Shown here in pieces: positions 30,116-40,642 of a DNA stretch of 64,000 nt (the stretch's first letter is position 1; each line of letters opens with the position of its first letter). The notes under the pieces are model-generated. The model was not told the origin of the DNA. It worked only from the letters and a program-made list of their open reading frames with translations, and made no database searches. The DNA lies in assembly GCA_039707655.1 (NCBI GenBank), contig CM077665.1:288800205-288864204 (forward strand), given 5' to 3'. Both the position numbers and the translations under genes were made by a program. This DNA comes from Elymus sibiricus. Taxonomy: Eukaryota > Streptophyta > Magnoliopsida > Poales > Poaceae.

Positions 30116-31765
30116 GTGCTAATGGACGGCGGCAGTGGTTTAAACCTCATTTACGACGATACCTTGGAAAAAAGGCAGTTCGACCGATCCCGCATCGAAC
30201 ATAGCAACACAACCTTTCGTGGGATCATCCGTGGGAAAGAGGCACGTTGTTCCGGACGCGTTACCCTCGATGTGGTATTCGGCACGCCCGAGAACTACAG
30301 ATCCGAAGAACTTCTCTTTCATATCGTTCCCTTTCACAGTGGTTACCACGCTCTGTTGGGGCGTGACGCTTTCACAAGATTTCAGGCTATACCACATTAC
30401 GGGTATATGAAGCTCAAAATGCGGGGCTCAAACGGGGTGATCACAATCACAAGTGACCCGAATAGAGCCCTTCGAGCCGAAAACAGAACAGCAGCGCTCG
30501 CCCTCGAGGCACTAGCTGAGACCTTTGCAGCAGAGGAATTGACCACACTCCGGTCAACAGTGGACAAGGACGATGTGGTCCTTAGCAAGAGGCCCAAACC
30601 CACGTCCTTTAAACCTGTAGACGAAGTCGTCAAATTTCAGGTACATCCAACAGACCCCAATAAAACAACGTCCATCGGAGCTCAGCTGGACCCCATGGTG
30701 GACGAAGCACTGCGAACATTTTTACGAGAAAACTGGGATATCTTTGACTGGCATCCTTCAGATATGCCAGGAATCCCACGACGGCTAGCAGAACATAGTC
30801 TGAACATAATCGCAGGCTTCAAGCCCATCAAACAGGCTCTACGCCGATTTTCCGAACCCAAGCGATAAGCTATGGGCGAAGAACTAGCAAAATTGCTGGA
30901 GATCGGATTCATAAGAGAAATCAAACACCCCGAGTGGTTGGCAAACTTGGTGATGGTACCATAGAAAGATAAATCCTGTCCGCTGTGTGTCGATTTCAAA
31001 GACCTTAATAAAGCTTGCCCCAAGGACCCTTTCCCCTTACCACGCATAGACCAGATTATTGATGCCACAGCCGGACACGACTCATTGTGCTTCCTCGACG
31101 CTTATTCCGGATACCATCAGATCAAAATGAAGGAATCCGATCAAGCTGCAACTGCATTCATTACCCCTTAGGCGCCATTCTGCTTTAACACAATGCCTTT
31201 CGGGCTAAAAAACGCAGGTGCTACATACCAACGTATGATTCAGACATGTCTCGAAAAACAAGTCGGTAAAACAGTCGCGGCATACGTGGACGACGTGGTC
31301 ATTAAGACCAAACACGTTAGCCAGCTGATAGACGACCTCAGGCAAACTTTTGCTAGTCCACGGGAATATGATATACGGCTCAATCCGGAAAAATGTGTCT
31401 TCGGAGTTCCCGCTGGTAAACTACTCGGATTCATTGTCTCCCATAGAGGAATAGAAGCGAATCCTGCTAAGATCCGTGCCCTATCTCAACTTGCGATTCC
31501 TACAGAGCTAAAGCACGTCCAATGGCTGGCGAGCTGCGTCGCGGCTTTGAGCCGCTTTATCTCCCGCCTTGGTGAAAAGGCTTTACCGCTCTATAGGCTG
31601 CTGAAACGGACCAAAAACTTCGAGTGGACAGATGAAGCAGCGGTTGCACTAGAGGAAATTAAAACACTGCTGCCAGCAACCCCATACTCACGGAGCCAGG
31701 TGTCGGTGAACCAATGTTACTGTACATCTTCGCCACCAATCAAGTGGTTAGTGCGGTGCTCGTAA
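30116..31765 (+). pseudogene. pol: E3 protease and reverse transcriptase
   Basis: Protease core MLMDGGSGLNLIYDDTL with the catalytic Asp at residue 4, HALLGRDAFTRF near 85, then the linker to RT (LRENWDIFDWHPSDMPGIPR near 208-227). RT blocks follow: HPEWLANLVMVP, CVDFKDLNKACPKDPFPLPR, CFLDAYSGYHQIKM, MPFGLKNAGATYQRMIQTCL and catalytic YVDD (about 31283-31294), then GEKALPLYRLLKRTKNFEW. In-frame stops at 30866-30868 (TAA), 30962-30964 (TAG) and 31169-31171 (TAG) break the frame, and it shifts near 31700 before RNase H. Catalytic residues are kept in spite of the stops. Confidence 0.88.
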
Positions 31766-31817
31766 TCGAACGAGAGGACGAGGGTCCCAAATTCCGGGTG
31801 CAAAACCAGTCTACTAT

Positions 31818-32942
31818 GTGTCAGAAGTGCAAACTCCATGCAAGTCTAGATATCCGCACTACCAGAAGATAGCCTATACAGTGTTTATGGCATCACGAAA
31901 GCTCAGACACTACTTTCAAGAATGTTCGGTCACGGTGGCATCCGAAGTACCCCTGAACGATATAATCAATAACAGGGACGCTACCGGCTGCATAGCCAAA
32001 TGGGCCATCGAACTCCTTCCTTTCGAAATCGCCTATAAGCGACGACGAGCTATTAAATCTCAGGTGTTGGCCGATTTCCTTGCCGAATGGACAGCGGCCG
32101 AGCTCCCCAGAGAATATAGTACATACTCCCATTGGACGATGTACTTCGACGGATCCAAGACACTGGCCGGACTAGGGGCTGGAGTTATCCTCACATCTCC
32201 CACGGGAGACAACGTCCGGTACGTGTTGCAGATCATGTACGCCGATTCCAACAATGCGGCCGAATACGAAGCACTATTGCACGTGCTTCGGATGGCAGAA
32301 TCGATGGGCATACAACGGCTTGAAGTACGGGGAGATTCAAATCTTTCCATCTCTCAAATCAACGGCGAATTCGATGCTAAAAACCCAAAGATGGCAGCAT
32401 ACAGAAATGTCGTTCTTAAAATATCCGCACAGTTCGAGGGGCTAGAATTCCATCAAGTCGCTAGAGACAGCAATAAGGCTGCTGACATACTCGCCCGTAT
32501 GGGGGCCAAGCACGACCCCATCCTGAAAAACACCTTCCTTGAACGGCTTTTCAAGCCATCGGTGGTATGGCAGGACGAGAATAAGGGCGCTGGAGCCATC
32601 AGTACGGAAGAGATTGTCCCTCCTATAAATGAACCAGATGAGCAAATCATCGACGGTTCCATAATTGAAGAAACGCCTTCGGCTCATGAGGTCATGGGAA
32701 TAATCGCACCATGGACCGAGCCCTTCCTTGCTTACCTTCTCCACCAAGAATTCCCCGACGACCAGACGGAGGCGAGACGCATAATTCGGCGATCCAAGGC
32801 CTATAAGGTCCACGAGGGTGAGTTATATAAGAAAAGCACTACCGGGATACTCCAATGGTGCATATCTGAGGAAGAAGGAAGGCAGCTTTTGGCCGAAGTC
32901 CACGCAGGCTTGGGCGGCCACCACGCCGAGCACGGGCCTTAG
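31818..32942 (+). CDS. E3 RNase H region (open segment of pol)
   Basis: A 374-codon open stretch. The RT-RNase H connection (SRYPHYQKIAYTVFMASRKL; NRDATGCIAKWAIELLPFEI; VLADFLAEWTAAELP) is followed by RNase H: YFDGSKTLAGLGAGVIL (first Asp), NNAAEYEALLHVLRMAE (Glu), LEVRGDSNLSISQING (Asp) and ARDSNKAADILARMG (C-terminal Asp region). After a spacer rich in Glu, the integrase zinc region starts (LLAEVHAGLGGHHAEHG). It would degrade the RNA strand of the cDNA hybrid. Two stops at 32940-32945 separate it from the rest of integrase. It is part of the polyprotein, not a free-standing gene. Confidence 0.85.
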   Translation: MSEVQTPCKSRYPHYQKIAYTVFMASRKLRHYFQECSVTVASEVPLNDIINNRDATGCIAKWAIELLPFEIAYKRRRAIKSQVLADFLAEWTAAELPREYSTYSHWTMYFDGSKTLAGLGAGVILTSPTGDNVRYVLQIMYADSNNAAEYEALLHVLRMAESMGIQRLEVRGDSNLSISQINGEFDAKNPKMAAYRNVVLKISAQFEGLEFHQVARDSNKAADILARMGAKHDPILKNTFLERLFKPSVVWQDENKGAGAISTEEIVPPINEPDEQIIDGSIIEETPSAHEVMGIIAPWTEPFLAYLLHQEFPDDQTEARRIIRRSKAYKVHEGELYKKSTTGILQWCISEEEGRQLLAEVHAGLGGHHAEHGP

Positions 32943-33824
32943 TAAGCAAAGCCTTTCGAGTCGGATTCTTTTGGCCCACCGCTCGAGCGGACGCCCAAGC
33001 ACTTGTCCAACATTGTGTTGGATGTCAACTATTCGCAAATCAAAGCCACATGCCCCCGACAACTCTTCGGACTATTTTGATCACCTGGCCTTTCGCGGTC
33101 TGGGGGCTGGATATGGTCGGACCACTTAAAGGGGGGAACAAGAAAAATAAATATCTACTGGTCATGGTCGACAAGTTCACCAAATGGATCGAAGCAAAAC
33201 CAGTAAGATCAGCTATGTCCGGACCGGTAGTCGTCTTTATATCCGGCGTGGTACACCATTATGGTGTCCTGCACAGCATAATAATGGACAATGGATCCAA
33301 TTTCACCGCCTAGGAGGTGAAGGACTGGTGCGCAAACATGGGCATCAAGCTCGATTACGCCTCGGTGTATGACCCGCAGACCAATGGACAAGTTGAACGG
33401 GCCAACGGCCTAATCATGAGTGGCATCAAACCACGTCTGGTCCGAGCTCTTCATAAATCTGACTGCAATTGGGTAGAGGAGCTTGACTCCGTTCTATGGG
33501 GTCTGCGTACCACCCCGAATCGATCAACGGGATACAATGGTCTACGGGGCAGAAGCAGTCCTTCCCTGCGATATCCTTCACGACGCACCTAGGGTGCGCA
33601 TGTACGAAGAAAAGGAGGCCGAGTTAGATCGGCAGGATGACTTAGACACCTTGGAAGGAGAGCGCGATATAGCTCGGGCCCGCTCTACTTTCTATCAACA
33701 GCAGGCTCAGCGCTACCAAAGCAGGGAGGTTAGAGCGAAGGCATATAATGTGGGCGAACTCTTTTTACGACTCCCAGAGAAGCAGAGGCATAAACTCAAT
33801 CCCAAGTGGGAGGTCCTTTCATAA
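32943..33824 (+). pseudogene. E3 integrase
   Basis: The core reads FAVWGLDMVGPLKGGNKK (first Asp), VMVDKFTKWIEAKPV, HSIIMDNGSNFTA (second Asp) and DPQTNGQVERANGLIMSGI (Glu). A TAG at 33311-33313 lies right after the second Asp motif, and the frame shifts near 33530 into MVYGAEAVLPCDILHDAPRV and the C-terminal tail (VRAKAYNVGELFLRLPEKQ). The zinc-binding Cys pair is in another frame near 33010. All three catalytic acids are still encoded but the protein cannot be made whole. Confidence 0.86.
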
Positions 33825-34791
33825 TTGACGAAGTACTTACAGGAGGTGCTTATCGCCTCCGCAACCTGCCGGACAATCGCCTCGAACCAAACCCATGGAA
33901 CGCAGCTCGTCTTTGGCGCTTTTACGGCTAGACCGGTGTCGTCATATTTCTTACCTTTATTTTTCTTTTTCTTTTTTTTCTTCCGTATTATTTCCCTTCC
34001 ATTTTAGCTTTACAGGCTTGGATATCATTTCCCATCATGTGTTCGGCTAAACCGAGCTTCTGTCAAGTTTTTCGGCATACATCTTCAAATGTCCTATCCA
34101 AAAAAACACCTGGGGGCTTCTTCTCGAAGCCGATTATTATATATTCTATGCACTGATTCACATGTATTGTGCATGGACACTTCCCTTATCATTTTTAAGC
34201 CAGTATATGCATCAATTGGACCTAAGATTTTGGTCAAGCAGGGTTGCCTCGCTCCTGTGCTTACCCTCTACGTTCCCGATTGTTCGGCTAGAGGGTAAAG
34301 GGAGCACCTCTGCGATTGTTATGACCGGATCATCTGGATACATACCTCAGACGGGTGAAGCCGAAAGCTAGCTATCTTAAGAAGAAAATTGGTCGGCTAC
34401 GACGGAAGTAAAAAACTTGTGGTGGTTATCACCAATACCTGGGATTATTTCCCCAAAGAAGCCATTATCCGCATACTAGTAGTATACGGCCATGATATCT
34501 ACGATCTACGTAGCAACCTGAAGGAAGGTACCGATAGAGGAACTATTTTCTTCGGAAGATGCTTCTTACGTTAAGCAGTAATATAACATATCTCCCTATG
34601 CACGTTCTATCTGTTCGCACCGAATGGCCGGATTTCCTGGTTCCCTGGAATAAGTTCCTTTTATTGGAGGACATTCGATACGGAACACTCCCAAGCTCTT
34701 AGCGACGGAGGTCGAAGCCGATGGCCGGTTAAGACAACGTTTACATCATAGAAGGAGCAGTTTTTGATCTAAAGTACATAGTTACATAGAA
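33825..34791. other. E3 3' region between integrase and antisense gene
   Basis: No supported coding frame on either strand. It has T-rich runs (33958-33980) and moderate-complexity non-coding DNA. It would be the 3' ends of both the sense pol and the antisense gene, which converge here. Confidence 0.5.
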
Positions 34792-37789
34792 TCAAACACC
34801 TGGCTGCTGGTCAAGATTATCTATTAAGGTATCTAGGGTGCAATCTTCTTGCGAAAGACGAGCGGCGGGCATCACTTGGTCGTAAACCAAATGAGGTGGC
34901 ACTTCTTGCCCATCCGGCCCTACCGGCCCAACCCGAGCCATATGCTCTAGGTTAAGTTTGGTAAAGTGGGTCTTGGCCATTGCCCACGCGTCCCACGCTC
35001 CCTCTCGACAAGCCGATGTCTTCCATAACTCAAAACAACATCAGGCTCCTCTCAACCGATCAACCAGTTCGGACATCCCTTCTGGAGGCGTCTCGGCAGG
35101 CTAGAGCACTTTGGTCATGCTCCTCACGGCTCTCCGAGACCGCTCATGTACGACGGATAGTTCCTTTAGTAGGTTCCCTTGGAATGATCCGATTTCTTCC
35201 TCGGGCCGCCCGCTCAAGAGACCTAGACACGAGCCGAAGCATGTCCCTTACACTTGATATAATAAAGGTGCTTTTCGGAATTACGAAGATATAAGTGCAC
35301 TTACAGAACATGCCCCTCTGTAATCTTTGGTTCTCTTCTTGGGCTTAAGCCAATTGAGATTTCAAACTCTCAAGTTCTTCGGCTTGCCGCTGGTTTTCTG
35401 CCTAAAGCTGGTTCTTTTCCTCAAGACTTCGGTTCAACACACAGCGGCCAGCCTCATGCTGAGATTCGGCATACCTCTGAGATTCTCGGGCTATATCCAA
35501 ATCTTTCTGTATCTGCCCTATGGACTCAGCTGCTATAAAGTACTCTCTCATCAGTACGGGAATGTCGAATAATTCGGCAAATTGACATACTCACCGTGCG
35601 CCTCTCGGGTGAAATTCTTCACTTGCTCAAGCTCGGCCTTCACGGTTTGTACCTGTGTTCGGCTCACCTCGAGTTCCTTGGCCAACTTCTCATTTTGCTG
35701 CCTTGAAACCTACATTATAAATAAAACAATATTCAGATCCTTAACTCGACCGTTCCGACCATATCAAGGCTCGGGGGCTACTAGATTAATATTTGTGTTC
35801 TGTTGTTAAAACCGATTACTCACCTCCAGTCTGGACGATATCAGTTTAGCGGATCCCTCAAGCCCAGCTCGGGCAGCTCCGATGTATGCATCCACCAAAC
35901 TTAGGGCATTAAACTCTTGTTCGGAAAACGCTTGGTTGCGCAGGGCTTCCTTTCACCGTCGGTGATTCATCGCACTCTCTACCTCGGAGTTAGTGACCGA
36001 GACGTCCCCGGAATCTTCAGGGGGCTGATCCATCACAGGGGCCTTCGCGTCAAGTTCAGCCTGAGCAGAAGACCTTGATTCATGATGGTTGCCTGGCGCC
36101 TCGGTGACATTCACGGAAGAAGGTGGCTGTACTCGTCTCCTGAGTATTTCGACACGAGATTTTGTGAGTACTTATTGCAATCATGACAATGGCCAAACTA
36201 AATGGTTAAGTAAAGTACCTCTTGGTTGAGTGCACGGTTGAGGTGGTCCCCGCGGTTGGCTCATGAGGAGGATTCCTGCTGTTGCTCGGTACGGGCCCTA
36301 CTGCCGTAGACGACGTTCGACGCGTGGACCGACGACCCTTGGGAGTAGAGATCGGCACACTCGGGTTGGCAGGGGTCGCTCGCCCTTTACGGGAAGAGAC
36401 CTTCTTTTTACCAGTGGTGGAAGAAGGAAGTGGTCCGGGGAGATCAGCTAGAAGAGCCACCTTGGAGCCGTCAAGGCTCTCCTGGTAAAAGACCCCGTCC
36501 TCGTATTCAATTGATAGCTCCGGGTCGTCATGGAATCCGGGATCGTCGTCGTGAGAATAACTCACTGGTTGAGGCGCTGGACAGCTGAGTGTCTCGACCC
36601 AGTGCCTCCAACTCTGTTCGGACAGATTGAAAGTTTCGATGAGAAGGATTATACATAAATATCCGAACTCAGAAAACAAAGCCAAAGGCTTACCCATTCG
36701 ATGGGGTTATGACTCGAATAGCCATCCTTGGCTGGGAGTCGAGCAAAATCTTCTTTTTCTCCTTTGAAAAGATCGGCCAGTATGGCCGCCATTGCCTCCT
36801 GATTGGCAGGACCCTGCCGTTGGGAACGGGTGGTCTCACTTGTTCCGTTGTAACGCCACAGGGGGTGTCCTTTGCTGAAGGGATTGAACGCATCGAGCAA
36901 TGACGGCTGCCATCACGTCGATGATGGTTAACTTACTATGACCTAGTAGCCTCACTTGGGTGGCTAGGCGTTTTACTTTGGCACTTTCCTCTTGGGATGG
37001 ACTCTTCGGTCGCCAGTTGAACCTTTTCTTCAAAGGAGCGTCGGAGTATTCGGGCAGACCCCTCCGAGATGGGTCGAACAGGGGAACGTCCTCAATATAG
37101 AACCATTCCGAGGTCCATTCTTCAGACTCTTTCTTCGGAGTCCCCATGGGATACCCCGTCCCGGCTATACGCCCTACTTCGGCTCCACCCACTTCCCGAA
37201 TTGTCCCACCCCAAGTACGGGGGACAAGGCAGAAGTACTTCCTCCATAAACCAAAATGGGCCTCGCAGCCCAAGAACATCTCGCAGAGGGCAACAAAGCC
37301 TGAAATGTGCAGGATGGATCCAGGGGTGAGATGATGGAGTTGGATACCGTAAAATTCCAATAGTCCCCTCAAGAAGGGATGAATGGGGAATCCTACGTCC
37401 CGTAAGAGGAAGGACACGAAACATACCCGCTCTCCCTTGCATGGAATAGGGAAATTCTCTGTGAAGGCCTCGCCGTTCGAAGAAGTCAATCCGGCGCGGG
37501 TAAACGCCAGATCCGAGGCAGGAAGATAAACCTGGGTCTCAAGGTTGCGCAGCTGGAGGAGAGATAGTGAACAACTTGCCCAATCTCCGGGAAGGGGGCC
37601 GTGAGGACGCGAGGAGGAGCCAGGGATGCTCGCAATATTTTCAAGTTCTCTCGCTTGGGGCTTTTCGATGGTGAGGAAGAGGAAGGGGTTGCCTAAGCCA
37701 CGATTCAGCCTGCTTAAATGGGCGGTTCCTCCCCTTCGCTTGCAGGAAGGGCAGTCCTGTAAAAGGATGCTGGGCCGCCCATCTCCCAT
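34792..37789 (-). pseudogene. E3 antisense gene: Transposase_28-like protein with coiled coil, multi-exon, decayed
   Basis: Opposite to the E3 genome. From ATG at 37789: the N-terminal domain has VCFVSFLLRDVGFPIHPFLR, LLEFYGIQLHHLTPGSILHI and CEMFLGCEAHFGLWRKYFCL, the signature of the 'putative gypsy-type transposon' domain PF04195 (Transposase_28). A frameshift lies near 36860. Exon 1 ends at a donor near 36690 (ATGG|GTAAGC). The next exon (about 36617-36224, after a CAG acceptor) is acidic then Arg/Ser/Pro-rich. A coiled-coil exon follows near 35710-35590 (RQQNEKLAKELEVSRTQVQ). The last exon ends at 34792 with HFTKLNLEHMARVGP, HLVYDQVMPAARLSQEDCTL and LDTLIDNLDQQ. TAG and TGA codons interrupt the part near 35115-35040. 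The E2 antisense gene is a shorter relative. Function is unknown. Confidence 0.72.
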
Positions 37790-38005
37790 TGGCGCACAGG
37801 GATCGAGGGGCGTCGTTAATTCTGGACGGCGAAGTTAATGCTATGGGCCCCGCGATGTCTCGACGATCGAGAGCTCACTAATGTCCGGATTATTGTTTAC
37901 CGAATAGAGAGGAGGAGAAGAACTCGCCTCGCAAGCCGAAGACTTTGGGAGCGCAGGACCGTCCGGACTACATACCTCGGCAATGGAGGCTAGTTCGGGG
38001 GCTAA
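37790..38005. other. E3 upstream region of antisense gene and polypurine tract
   Basis: 216 bp that would hold the antisense promoter; I see no clear TATA box. The right end, 37992-38005 (AGTTCGGGGGCTAA), is the PPT next to the 3' LTR. Confidence 0.6.
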
Positions 38006-38440
38006 TGAGGGAGTCCGGGATTAAGGGGGCCTCGGACTACCGGCTTATTCCTTATGGGTCGGCCTCGTGGGCCACTCGTTGGAGGATCGGACTGACCGAA
38101 TACCCCGTGACCAGGGGGAAACCTCAGGAGCCGTGGCGTGCCCTTCAAGCTTAAGATGATAGAATAGGCATGTTTATTCCTTCGATAAGCAACTGACTAT
38201 GTGTAACCCTAGGGACCCCTGGTATCTATATAAGCCAGAGGCTTAGCTACTTGATCTCGAGGTAGATCGACTCTGTAATCTTCATACACATCAATACAAC
38301 CAAGTAGGACGTAGGTTTTTACCTCCATAGGAGGGCCTGAACCTGGGTAAACATCGTCTCCTTCGTCCCCTGTTACCCATCGATTCTAGATCCACAGCTC
38401 GGGACCCCCTACCCGAGATCCGCCGATTTTGACACCGACA
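38006..38440 (+). repeat. E3 3' LTR
   Basis: 435 bp, TGAGGGAGTCCGGG to GACACCGACA, with TATATAA at 38227-38233. It is shorter than the 5' LTR by a deletion just after the TATA box. Confidence 0.9.
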
Positions 38441-38523
38441 GCCGGGTCCACCATCGGCGCCTGCCACCCGGGGGTTAGGTTGTGGGCTGCGTGATCTGAC
38501 TGATCGAAAGTGATGGGCATCTT
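38441..38523 (-). pseudogene. G0 segment 3: gag-protease link
   Basis: Only 83 bp, but on the minus strand it is open and reads MPITFDQSDHAAHNLTPGWQ then APMVDPA. This is the conserved stretch before the protease in this Gypsy group. It joins 48059 on one side (E4 removed) and 27925 on the other (E3 removed), which proves the nested order. Confidence 0.8.
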
Positions 38524-40631
38524 TGTAGGGTAACGCAGCAGAAAACAAAAAAATTCCGACCTACGCACCCGCCCAGGACCACTATGGAGACTTCATACAA
38601 GGTTTGATATTTTTCGTTACCAACTCGTAGCGCAGCGGAAGTAGAGTCGATGACGATCGGTGGTGCAGATCCCCGCAGCTAGGATTTACAACCTCCCAAC
38701 CGCGAGGATGTATACCCTCAGCCGCCCCCGGACAGCCCTCCGGGAGGTGGTCGCACAGTCCCCCGGATGGTGTCACGGACAGCCCTTCGGGAGGACCATC
38801 GAAACTCGGACAGCCCTTCGGGAGGACCATCGAAACTCGGACAGTCACTCGGACAGCCCTTCGGGAGGACCCACGAAACTCAGACAATCACTCGGACAGC
38901 CCTTTGGGAATACCCACGAAACTCGGACAGTCACTCGGACAGCCCTTCGGGAGGACCTCTCGAACTAAGACCGAAACTACGATCTCTCTACAGAGTTGCA
39001 CACATACGGTGTCATCTATCCGGCTGGGCTTCGCCATCCAGAACTAGTTCCCTCCGGAACCGAGACAGCCTTTCGGCTCTACGAAATTATTTCGCTGGGA
39101 GGGAGAGAGAAAGCCAGATCATGAATGGCACTTGTATGTGAGAAGGGATGAGTTTTGGGCTGCCCCCTCCACCTCTATTTATAGGAGAAGGAGGGGTGGA
39201 GGGGCTGAAATTTTAGCCACATCCATCCATGTCATCTCCAAGATATTTAGGAGCAAAAGCCCAAAAAGGTGGCTTTCCAAAAAGCAACCATAAAGCTGAT
39301 TTCACTATTCACGATGACATTTTTCAGCGTCTGATCGAACTGAAAATATTTATGTGGGCTTAGAACATTTCCAGTACCCACTAAAATAATTTTCAACACT
39401 TTCCGAAACAATTCCGGTTTAGTGATTTTCATCTGCGAAAAGCATCTGAAGCGGTTCCGGCAGCTCCGGAACATTTCCGGTTTTCATCCCGAAAAATTCC
39501 AGAAAGTTTCCAAAACGATTCTGGCACCCTCCAAGAATTATCAGGCATGTGCCGAAATCAATTTGACTTTATGGTATCCCCTGAAACAACTTTTCAGTTT
39601 CACCGGAACTGTTCCGGTGTTCTCTCTGCGGAACTTTTCCGCTGTCCGAAACTTTTCCGGTGTCCGAAACTTTTCCGGCGATTTTCTCTCAGACTCCCTA
39701 TCTAGTATTCAGCAGATAGATGACCCTTAAGCGTGTGACCCTATAGGTTCGGTGAAGCATAGACATGACCCGGAACCCCTTCCGATCAATGATCAACATC
39801 GGAGCCGTGGACACACATATTGACCCCTATACCCACACGAATGAATATTCGAGTGAACCTCCAGTTGCCGTGTGCTATTCCTGTTGCTTCGCGATATGTT
39901 ACAAATACCCGAGGTGAGACATGTTGGCATCCCCGTGGATCAACAACTTGTCCACTATGCCAGTTACCTCATTACCGGTATTGTTCTCTTTTCTCGTTCC
40001 CGTGTTCCGGCATCCCCATGATCAAATCACAAAGTGTCTGGCCAGACGATGATGGATTCCGTAACACCGAGAGGGCCTAGAGATATCTCTCCATCGTCGG
40101 AGGAGCAAATCCCAATCTTGAGCTATCAAGTTACTTGACATACTTTTCCATGAACCCGTAAGCCGCCGTAATAGCCACCCATTTACGGATGACGTTTAAC
40201 AAACCCCAAAGTTCATGAAGCAAGCATGAAGAAACTCGATACTCTCATGGTCTAAGGAATCATGCAAAGGATAACCATCTCTGTGTTATTAACCATTAAC
40301 TTGTGATGAATGTATCTCATAGCATAACATCAATTCGGGTCGATTCAACACAAATGTTCTTCCAACATTGTGCCCTCAAAGTTGCTGGCATAGACATGCC
40401 CATGATCAGGAAAACAGAACCATCATGCAACACTTGAGCTAGTCTTAGAGGCCTGATTAGGAATACTTTTTACCGTTTATTATCCCACATGTGCATATGA
40501 GTCTTCCTCCGAGCCTCGTGGTTATTGCAGACTCGAGAACCATAGCAGTTATAGCATGAAACATAAACCTAATCATGAACAGGGAGATAATCAATAACAT
40601 TTATTATTGCCACTAGGGCATATCTCCTACA
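38524..40631 (-). repeat. E4 3' LTR (left)
   Basis: 2108 bp. It includes a 43-bp minisatellite (38774-38966), a minus-strand TATA box at 39176-39183 (TATAAATA) and, upstream of it, repeated TTCCGG/CCGGAA and TTCCAGAA motifs between 39400 and 39690. Confidence 0.92.
38774..38966. repeat. 43-bp minisatellite in E4 left LTR, five units
   Basis: Units end in CGAAACT and contain CGGACAGCCCTTCGGGAGGA; full units also have CGGACAGTCACT in front. The first is partial and the second lacks the 12-bp CGGACAGTCACT block. That block equals the whole length difference between the two LTRs. Confidence 0.9.
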
Positions 40632-40642
40632 GACTCCCACTT
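40632..40642 (-). other. E4 polypurine tract
   Basis: Minus strand AAGTGGGAGTC directly before the 3' LTR, typical of BARE-type Copia elements. Confidence 0.75.

Larger units (their letters stand above)
27926..38440 (+). mobile_element. E3: Tat-like Gypsy element with antisense gene
   Basis: Plus-strand element with LTRs 27926-28397 and 38006-38440, PBS, gag, protease, RT, RNase H, integrase, a ~4-kb 3' region with an antisense gene, and PPT. It is inserted in G0 just before the protease. The flanking 5-mers TCCGT and GCCGG share only CCG, so the target duplication is mutated or my edge is off by a base. About 10 substitutions in the first ~228 bp of the LTRs by hand count (about 4%). Organisation and LTR (TGAGGGAGTCC start) resemble the Triticeae family I know as Fatima; unverified. 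Confidence 0.87.

Noticed and set aside
33958..33980. T-run as a transcription terminator
   Set aside because: A simple T-rich stretch in the plant retrotransposon 3' region; Pol II termination cannot be read from it.
27926..38445. A clean 5-bp target duplication for E3
   Set aside because: Flanks TCCGT and GCCGG share only three bases; the nested position is supported by the G0 reading frame, not by the duplication.
38774..38966. Short regular repeats that look at first like a CRISPR array
   Set aside because: Units are contiguous 43-bp tandem repeats with no unique spacers, inside a plant LTR and duplicated in the partner LTR.
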